From Acidobacteriota bacterium (GTDB lineage Bacteria; Acidobacteriota; Terriglobia; Terriglobales; Acidobacteriaceae): 6,887 bases of DNA. Below the pieces are notes generated by a model. That model had not been told where the DNA came from, did not search any database, and worked only from the letters and a program-made list of their open reading frames with translations. A program made the translations under genes and the position numbers. Numbering within the stretch: the stretch's first letter is position 1; each line of letters begins with the position of its first letter. This document shows positions 1-4,471 of this stretch, piece after piece. The stretch is from NCBI GenBank assembly GCA_021799945.1, contig JAJYZK010000174.1:1-6887 (forward strand), written 5' to 3'.

Positions 1-549
1 TACACCGACCGCTCCACCTGCATCATCTTCGGCGACGGCGCGGGGGCCGTGCTGCTCGAACCGGCGGAGGAGGAGGATGAAGTGGGAATGATCGATTTCA
101 TCCACGAAATCGACGGCTCCGGCGGATCATCTCTGAGCATGCCGGGCGGAGGCAGCCGGAGTCCGGCGACCGCGGAAACCGTGGCCGCCAAGTTGCATTA
201 CGTCCACCAGGATGGGCCGGCGGTATACAAATACGCCGTGCGCAAGATGGCGGAAACCGCGGAAAGTCTGCTGGCCCGGAACGGCGTCGCGGCGGACGAA
301 TTGGGCTGTTTCGTCCCGCATCAGGCCAACCGGCGCATCATCCTCTCCACCGCGGAGCGGCTGGGGCTGCCTCTCGATCGGGTCGTCATCAACATCGATC
401 GGTTTGGAAATACGACCGCGGCGACGATTCCCCTGGCCATGCAATCGGCGCGCGAGGCGGGCAGGCTGCGCAAAAAGGACCTGGTGCTTCTGGCCTCGGT
501 GGGCGCCGGCTTTACTGTGGGCGCGTGCCTGCTTCGCTGGGAGATTTAA
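1..549 (+). CDS. fabH: Beta-ketoacyl-ACP synthase III (FabH), C-terminal part, 5' end outside window
   Basis: FabH condenses an acyl-CoA primer (usually acetyl-CoA) with malonyl-ACP, the initiating step of type II fatty-acid synthesis in the cytoplasm. The frame is open from base 1 and ends at TAA 547-549, giving 182 residues. Seen directly: the FGDGAGAVLLE strand-turn near the left edge, the VPHQANRR motif with catalytic His at fragment residue 107, and the GNTTAA motif with catalytic Asn at residue 137. Their 30-residue spacing equals that of His244 and Asn274 in E. coli FabH. The end GAGFTVGACLLRW is typical of the family. The fragment matches roughly the last 57% of a normal ~320-residue protein. 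The nucleophilic Cys, the start and the promoter are off the left edge. The last 38 bp overlap the 3' end of the convergent amidase gene. A FabH-like KAS III from a specialised pathway cannot be excluded without the Cys half and the upstream neighbours. Confidence 0.9.
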   Translation, partial: YTDRSTCIIFGDGAGAVLLEPAEEEDEVGMIDFIHEIDGSGGSSLSMPGGGSRSPATAETVAAKLHYVHQDGPAVYKYAVRKMAETAESLLARNGVAADELGCFVPHQANRRIILSTAERLGLPLDRVVINIDRFGNTTAATIPLAMQSAREAGRLRKKDLVLLASVGAGFTVGACLLRWEI

Positions 550-1843
550 CAGGAGTCGCCGGCGGCCGCAGCCGCGAGGCGAAAGCGAGCAGGAGTGCGT
601 CGCCGCCGCGGGCCGCCGCCAGTTGCACGCCTCCGCCCTTCCCCGGCAGCGCAACGGCTGGCATCCCCGCAAGGCTGACAGGAGTGGTATAGCGCAGGAT
701 CCTCTTCCGGGTCGCCGAGTGATCGGCGCCGGCGACCAGTTCGCTCATCGGCGAACAGGGGGCTATCAGAAAATCGTTCTCCTCCAGCAGACGATCCATG
801 CGAGCGGTGAAAGCAGCCCGGCGCCGGCTCAGGCTCTGCAATTCGGCTGCGGGAAATGAGGCGCCCCAGGCCAGCCGCTCCGCGATGGTCTTCTCCAACT
901 CGTGAAAATGCCCGGCATGCAGCGCCGCAGCCTCCTGCGCCTGGAGCGGCGCAAAAATCTCCACCGAATCCGACCAGAAGTCCGGATCGAAGTCGCGCAG
1001 GCGGGCGCCGGCGCGCTCCAGCTCCTTCTTCCACAGGCGGTAGACATCCACCACGGAAGGATCGCAGTCGTGCAAAAAGGATTCCGGCAGCGCTGCGATT
1101 CGAGCCTCGGCCGGGGGCGCCTCCCTCGCGAGCCCAAACAGGGCCGAGCCCAGCGCCGGACCGTCCCGCAGGTCGCGAAACAGCCAGCCGATGGTGTCGA
1201 AGGACGCGGAGAGGTGGACTCCGCCCTCCCACATCCCGCGCCCGAGACCGATCGAAGAGCGGTAGCCGGCGATTCCGCAAAGCGCGGCCGGCACTCGAAC
1301 CGAGCCTCCGGTATCGGTTCCGATGGCGGCCAGGGCCGATCCCTCTTGCACGCTGGCGGCGCTTCCGCTCGACGAGCCGCCGGTGAGCAGCCGGGCGTCC
1401 CTCGGCTGCAGGCAATCTCCGTAGTCTGGATTCTCCCCGGTGATGCCGTACGCCGCGGGATGAAGATGCGTCTTCCCGATCACCAGCGCGCCTTGGCGGC
1501 GGAGCCGTCCCGCCACCGCCGAGTCCGCGGCGGCGACGCCGTTTCGATCGGCAAAGACGCGGACCCCGCAGGTCGTGGTGTATCCCGCCACGTCGAAGCA
1601 GTCTTTGATGGCGATGGGAACGCCATACAGCGGCGGACGCGGTCCTCCGACGGTATTGCGCTCAAGCTGCTCGGCTTCCGCCAGAACCCGGTCCGCGTCG
1701 AGGGTCAGGTAAACATTCCTTCCGGCGTTCCGGTTGGCGGACTGCAATGTCTCCTCCAACAGCGGGCGCAAGGGACTCGACTGCCGGGCGGCGGAGGCTT
1801 CCTCCAGCGGAGACGGAGCCGATGCGTCGAAGCCATTCTCCAT
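512..1843 (-). CDS. Amidase-signature family hydrolase (substrate unknown)
   Basis: This is a complete 443-residue enzyme of the amidase signature (AS) family, serine hydrolases that cleave C-N amide bonds with a Ser-cisSer-Lys triad. All three residues are visible: Lys80 in GVPIAIKD, the cis-Ser at Ser157 in GGSSSGSAAS, and the nucleophile Ser181 in GTDTGGSVRVPAALCG. The Ser-Ser spacing of 24 is the one usual in the family. Other family hallmarks are GKTHLHPAAYGITGENPDYG (about 123-142) and the C-terminal YTTPVSLAGMPAVALPG. No signal peptide or membrane segment is seen, so it is probably cytoplasmic. The ATG at 1843 is well placed because an in-frame TAG lies 15 bases upstream; the ribosome-binding site is weak (GGA). 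The last ~12 codons run through the 3' end of fabH on the other strand. It lies 159 bp downstream of mqnA on the same strand. GatA is unlikely: the protein is rather short and no gatB/gatC is adjacent. Allophanate hydrolase-like or general amidase activity is possible; the true substrate cannot be read from the sequence. Confidence 0.88.
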   Translation of the reverse strand: MENGFDASAPSPLEEASAARQSSPLRPLLEETLQSANRNAGRNVYLTLDADRVLAEAEQLERNTVGGPRPPLYGVPIAIKDCFDVAGYTTTCGVRVFADRNGVAAADSAVAGRLRRQGALVIGKTHLHPAAYGITGENPDYGDCLQPRDARLLTGGSSSGSAASVQEGSALAAIGTDTGGSVRVPAALCGIAGYRSSIGLGRGMWEGGVHLSASFDTIGWLFRDLRDGPALGSALFGLAREAPPAEARIAALPESFLHDCDPSVVDVYRLWKKELERAGARLRDFDPDFWSDSVEIFAPLQAQEAAALHAGHFHELEKTIAERLAWGASFPAAELQSLSRRRAAFTARMDRLLEENDFLIAPCSPMSELVAGADHSATRKRILRYTTPVSLAGMPAVALPGKGGGVQLAAARGGDALLLAFASRLRPPATPVKSPSEAGTRPQ

Positions 1844-1880
1844 AGGCGTTCCATTCTAGCCCACCTCCGGCCCGCGGGTT

Positions 1881-1907
1881 CGAATCCGCAGATCCCGCGC
1901 GGATTCG
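1881..1907. repeat. Perfect 9-bp inverted repeat (CGAATCCGC / GCGGATTCG), 9-nt spacer
   Basis: Positions 1881-1889 and 1899-1907 are exact reverse complements separated by AGATCCCGC. The element lies in the 159-bp gap between the mqnA stop and the amidase start (both on the - strand), 38 bp upstream of the amidase ATG. As RNA it would form a 9-bp hairpin in the mqnA-amidase spacer. No T-run follows it on either strand, so it is not a classical intrinsic terminator. A processing or stabilising hairpin, or a dyad operator for the amidase, are the plausible roles. The rest of the gap (1844-1880 and 1908-2002) shows no gene or clear promoter. Confidence 0.55.
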
Positions 1908-2002
1908 GCCCCTTAGGCGCGGCAGGAGCGAACAAGAGAATTCCCGCCGCCATCGGGAGAGTCATTCACCCGTTGGCGCCGGAGGATCGCAGGGGAAAGG
2001 GA

Positions 2003-2908
2003 TTACCCGCCCCGCCGGGATGTGGGCGCCCCCACTTCCAGCATCGAGAGCGGCGCAGCCGGGGGCAGCGCGCCGCACTCCGCGGCGTATCGATAGAACC
2101 GCTCCAGGCTCTCCAGACAGGGGCCGTCCAGCGTGTAATGAATGTTCTGCGTCAGGTACGAGCGGATCACCCGGGCCGGGAGGGCGAGGAGCGGGGACCA
2201 TTCGTTCGCCAGGCTCTCCACATTCGCGAGGCCATGGTCCCGTGACTGTTGCAAATCGGCGGCCAGGGACGCGGCGTCCACGCCGGCCTCTTCCAGCGCG
2301 CCGGCGCGCACCGCCCAGAACGCCGCGACCCAGGGAAGTCCGGTGAAGGCGCGCCACTCGTGGGCCAGATCGAAGTAGTGCAGCCGCTCTCCCGTCCGCT
2401 CCTCGCGCGAGAGGCGGTTTTCCAGCGCCACCAGAGCCGGGTCGCCGATCAGCAGGGCCGCATCCGCGGCTTCAAGCATCGCCTCCAGGTCGGGCCGCTG
2501 CACGCGGAACTCCGGCTTCCTCTTCCACCAGCGATGAAAGAGAATGCGCGCGTAGGCCACCGAGGAGCGCGAAGAGCTGTCGGCGGCGACGCTGCGGACT
2601 CCCTCGATTCCCTGCTGCGCCCGAACGATGAGCAGGATCGACCGCACGCAGTCCAGAGACGCGATGGCGCACCCCGGGGCCACCCACAGGCCGGGGGTAA
2701 CCGCATGAGCGGCCGCCGGAACCAGGCCCAGGTCCGCCTCGCCCGACGCCAGCAGGCGGGCGCAGTTGGCCGGCGTCGTGTACTGGATGACATACCGGCG
2801 TGAGAGACGGCTGCGCCCCGGCTCGTGTTCAAAATCCCACATCAAAGGAGCTGGGTTGAGGAAATCGATGGCGGCCATGCGCAGGCGGCGCTCGGGTTCG
2901 AGTATCAC
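2003..2908 (-). CDS. mqnA: Chorismate dehydratase MqnA (futalosine-pathway menaquinone synthesis)
   Basis: MqnA dehydrates chorismate to 3-[(1-carboxyvinyl)oxy]benzoate, which the radical-SAM enzyme MqnE then turns into aminofutalosine, the committed entry to the futalosine route of menaquinone. The 301-residue protein has the MqnA/MqnD (VitK2_biosynth) periplasmic-binding-protein-like fold signature. In order: AAIDFLNPAPLMWDFE (12-27), TTPANCARLLASGEADLGLVP (44-64), CVRSILLIVR (87-96), DSSSRSSVAYARIL (110-123), ALLIGDPAL (151-159) and DLAHEWRAFTGLPWVAAFWAVR (180-201). No signal peptide is seen, as expected for a cytoplasmic enzyme. The frame favours a GTG start at 2908; an ATG at codon 11 (2878) is the alternative. 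GTG is preferred because relatives usually carry an LR-x-x-AI start that keeps residues upstream of codon 11. The only Shine-Dalgarno-like bases (GCAGG) are rather far from the GTG. MqnD is less likely given the AIDFLNPAPL start. No other mqn gene is in the window. It is divergent from dprA. Confidence 0.87.
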   Translation of the reverse strand: MILEPERRLRMAAIDFLNPAPLMWDFEHEPGRSRLSRRYVIQYTTPANCARLLASGEADLGLVPAAAHAVTPGLWVAPGCAIASLDCVRSILLIVRAQQGIEGVRSVAADSSSRSSVAYARILFHRWWKRKPEFRVQRPDLEAMLEAADAALLIGDPALVALENRLSREERTGERLHYFDLAHEWRAFTGLPWVAAFWAVRAGALEEAGVDAASLAADLQQSRDHGLANVESLANEWSPLLALPARVIRSYLTQNIHYTLDGPCLESLERFYRYAAECGALPPAAPLSMLEVGAPTSRRGG

Positions 2909-2930
2909 CCATCAGTGTAGCCTGCCCGCC

Positions 2931-2959
2931 TTGACACGGCGCGGCCGGCCCGCTAATCT
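2931..2959 (+). promoter_or_regulatory. Candidate sigma70-type promoter for dprA
   Basis: A perfect -35 hexamer TTGACA (2931-2936) is followed after exactly 17 bases by TAATCT (2954-2959), a poor -10 that matches TATAAT at only three of six positions. It lies in the divergent mqnA-dprA gap and points at dprA. Transcription would start near 2966, leaving a leader of about 110 nt before the dprA ATG. This is a prediction from consensus match and position only. Confidence 0.45.
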
Positions 2960-2975
2960 CTGCCCAACTAAGCGG

Positions 2976-3006
2976 CTTGGCCTGAACGGTTGCAACGCCG
3001 GCCAAG
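2976..3006 (+). other. Stem-loop in the predicted dprA leader
   Basis: CTTGGCC (2976-2982) pairs perfectly with GGCCAAG (3000-3006) around a 17-nt loop. It sits just downstream of the predicted dprA transcription start. A second, weaker pairing, GCCTC (3022-3026) with GAGGC (3039-3043), follows. No riboswitch family that I know matches, and there is no T-run to make it an attenuator. In GC-rich DNA such stems also arise by chance, so a regulatory role is only possible. Confidence 0.3.
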
Positions 3007-3075
3007 GGGCCGGAGAGATGGGCCTCGACACGACTCTTGAGGCGTTCTTTGACCCAACCGGTGACCGAATCCTCC

Positions 3076-4263
3076 ATGCAACCGGAATCCATTCCGAAAT
3101 CGGCCTCGCGGGAGGAACCGCAAAATGCGGAGGAGCGGCGTTTAGCCTGGCTGGCGCTCGCTCTCACCCCCGGATTGGGGCCGCGGCGAATGATCCAGGC
3201 GGCGGAGGCGCTAGGGGATCTCTCCAACCTCTTCCAGCTCTCGCTGACCGAGCTGGAGGCGTTGAAGATGCCGGCCGCGTGCGCGCAATTCCTGTTCGCG
3301 GGCAGCGCGAAAGCGCAGGCGGAGGAGGAGCTTGCGCGCGTGCGCGCGCAAGGAGGCGAGATTCTCACCTATGCCGACGCCGATTATCCGGAAAGGCTGC
3401 GCGAGATATTCGATCCTCCCGCCGTCCTTTGGATTCTGGGCGATTGCAATCTGCTCTCCCGTCCGGCCATTGCCGTGGTGGGAACGCGACATCCCACCCC
3501 ATACGGATCCGGAATGTCCGAGCTTCTGTCGCGGGAGCTGGCTGCGCGCCGCCTGACGATCCTGAGCGGCATGGCCCGGGGCATCGACACCGCGGCGCAT
3601 CGCGGAGCGCTGGCGGCCAAGGGCGCGACCGTGGCCGTGTGGGGGACGGGAATCGACGTAATCTATCCCAAGGAGAATAAGTCTCTGGCGGAAAATATTC
3701 TCGCTTCCGGGGGAACGATCGTTTCCGAATACCCGCTCGGCTCCTTTCCCGCGCCGCAGAATTTTCCCAAGCGCAACCGGATCCTCAGCGGCATGAGCGT
3801 GGGTGTTCTGATCATTGAGGCCGGTGAAAACAGCGGTTCGCGGGTGACGGCGCGGTGCGCGCTGGAGCAGAACCGCGACGTCTACGCTGTGCCCGGCAAC
3901 GTGACGACAAAGAACGCCTGGGGGCCGAACACGCTGATTAAACAGGGCGCCAAGCTGGTGGCGACCTGGGAGGATGTGTGGGAGGATCTCCCATCGCAAG
4001 TGCGGCTTGCGCTGGAGGAGGAACTGGGTTCTGCATCTCCGGAGCAGGCTGCGGCATCTCTCTTTGAGGAAGCGCCGGCGCAAGAGCATGAAAAGATAGT
4101 GCTCAGCGTGTTGCGATGCGACGAGGCGCTGCAACTCGACGGCTTGATGGAAGCCCTGGATACCAGGCTCAGCTCTTCCGAGGTTTTTACCGCTCTCTTC
4201 GAGCTGGAGCTCGCGGGCCGCATCAAGCAACTTCCCGGCAAGAACTATATCCGGCGCATGTGA
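3076..4263 (+). CDS. dprA: DNA-processing protein DprA (Smf)
   Basis: DprA binds incoming single-stranded DNA during natural transformation, protects it and loads RecA on it; it is also widely kept in bacteria not known to be competent. From the ATG at 3076 the protein has 395 residues. A helix-hairpin-helix/SAM-like N-terminal region (about 20-90, with LTPGLGPRR) precedes the extended Rossmann DprA domain (about 95-300). Within it are AIAVVGTRHPTPYG (131-144), SGMARGIDTAAHRGAL (164-179), TGIDVIYPKEN (191-201), PKRNRILSGMSVGVLIIEAG (231-250) and GSRVTARCALEQNRDVYAVPG (254-274). A C-terminal winged-helix (about 340-395) ends in LAGRIKQLPGKNYIRRM. The start is uncertain: the frame is open from 2986, with TTG at 3037 (408 residues) and GTG at 3061 also possible. 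None has a good ribosome-binding site; ATG is chosen by codon preference and because the extra residues are not domain-like. topA follows 208 bp downstream on the same strand, a common neighbour pair. Confidence 0.93.
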   Translation: MQPESIPKSASREEPQNAEERRLAWLALALTPGLGPRRMIQAAEALGDLSNLFQLSLTELEALKMPAACAQFLFAGSAKAQAEEELARVRAQGGEILTYADADYPERLREIFDPPAVLWILGDCNLLSRPAIAVVGTRHPTPYGSGMSELLSRELAARRLTILSGMARGIDTAAHRGALAAKGATVAVWGTGIDVIYPKENKSLAENILASGGTIVSEYPLGSFPAPQNFPKRNRILSGMSVGVLIIEAGENSGSRVTARCALEQNRDVYAVPGNVTTKNAWGPNTLIKQGAKLVATWEDVWEDLPSQVRLALEEELGSASPEQAAASLFEEAPAQEHEKIVLSVLRCDEALQLDGLMEALDTRLSSSEVFTALFELELAGRIKQLPGKNYIRRM

Positions 4264-4303
4264 GCGCGGGTGGACAGAGCGGATCGGCCGGCGGCCGAGG
4301 GAG

Positions 4304-4339
4304 CCGGGCGGCACGACGAAAGACCGCCGGATCTGTTTT
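4304..4339 (+). terminator. Weak intrinsic terminator candidate after dprA
   Basis: CCGGGCGG (4304-4311) pairs with CCGCCGG (4324-4330) as a 7-bp GC stem with one bulged G and a 12-nt loop. ATCTGTTTT, a moderately T-rich stretch, follows directly. It lies 40 bp after the dprA stop. A small extra hairpin (TCGGCC-GGC-GGCCGA, 4284-4298) precedes it without a T-run. The bulge and short T-tract make partial read-through into topA likely if it works at all. Confidence 0.33.
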
Positions 4340-4385
4340 CAACCGCGCTTCCACGGCAAAGCATCAGTAGCTTGGAAACGGCATT

Positions 4386-4444
4386 GCATGGTAGCTTCCA
4401 GAAAAGTGGCCATGCCGCGGCGGGGGAGTTCCACCCCGACCGCG
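4386..4444 (+). other. Two adjacent hairpins in the topA leader
   Basis: Hairpin one is GCATGG (4386-4391) with CCATGC (4410-4415), with an 18-nt loop. Hairpin two begins at the next base: CGCGGCGGGG (4416-4425) pairs with CCCCG-A-CCGCG (4434-4444), 10 bp with one bulged A and an 8-nt loop. The two stems could stack coaxially. They end 27 nt before the topA ATG and leave the AAAGGGG ribosome-binding site (4461-4467) free. A competing pairing, CGGCAT (4379-4384) with ATGCCG (4412-4417), would break both. No T-run follows, so it is not a terminator. I recognise no known RNA family, and I could not find a convincing topA promoter in 4340-4440. Confidence 0.35.
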
Positions 4445-4471
4445 CCATGGATATTCCCATAAAGGGGCACA

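Noticed and set aside
1875..1889. tRNA T-arm-like sequence (GGGTTCGAATCCGC) suggesting a tRNA gene or remnant
   Set aside because: Only a 4-bp stem with an 8-nt loop forms, and no acceptor, D or anticodon arm can be built on either strand. The similarity is explained by the 9-bp inverted repeat at 1881-1907.
902..2245. 447-codon open frame on the + strand
   Set aside because: It lies antisense to the amidase and part of mqnA, both of which have clear family motifs. It has no recognisable domain and an Arg/Gly/Pro-rich composition typical of GC-rich shadow frames.
3018..3680. ATG at 3018 preceded by GGAGAG, opening a long frame that overlaps dprA
   Set aside because: The purine run is only about two bases from the ATG, the frame is out of phase with dprA, and the translation is Gly/Ala/Arg-rich without motifs. 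The dprA frame is clearly the real one.
4284..4298. Short GC palindrome TCGGCC-GGC-GGCCGA after dprA as a terminator
   Set aside because: The stem is only 6 bp with a 3-nt loop and has no T-run. The stem at 4304-4330 is the better candidate.
3211..4314. 367-codon open frame on the - strand
   Set aside because: It is antisense to dprA, has low-complexity Arg/His/Leu-rich translation and no motif; a shadow frame.
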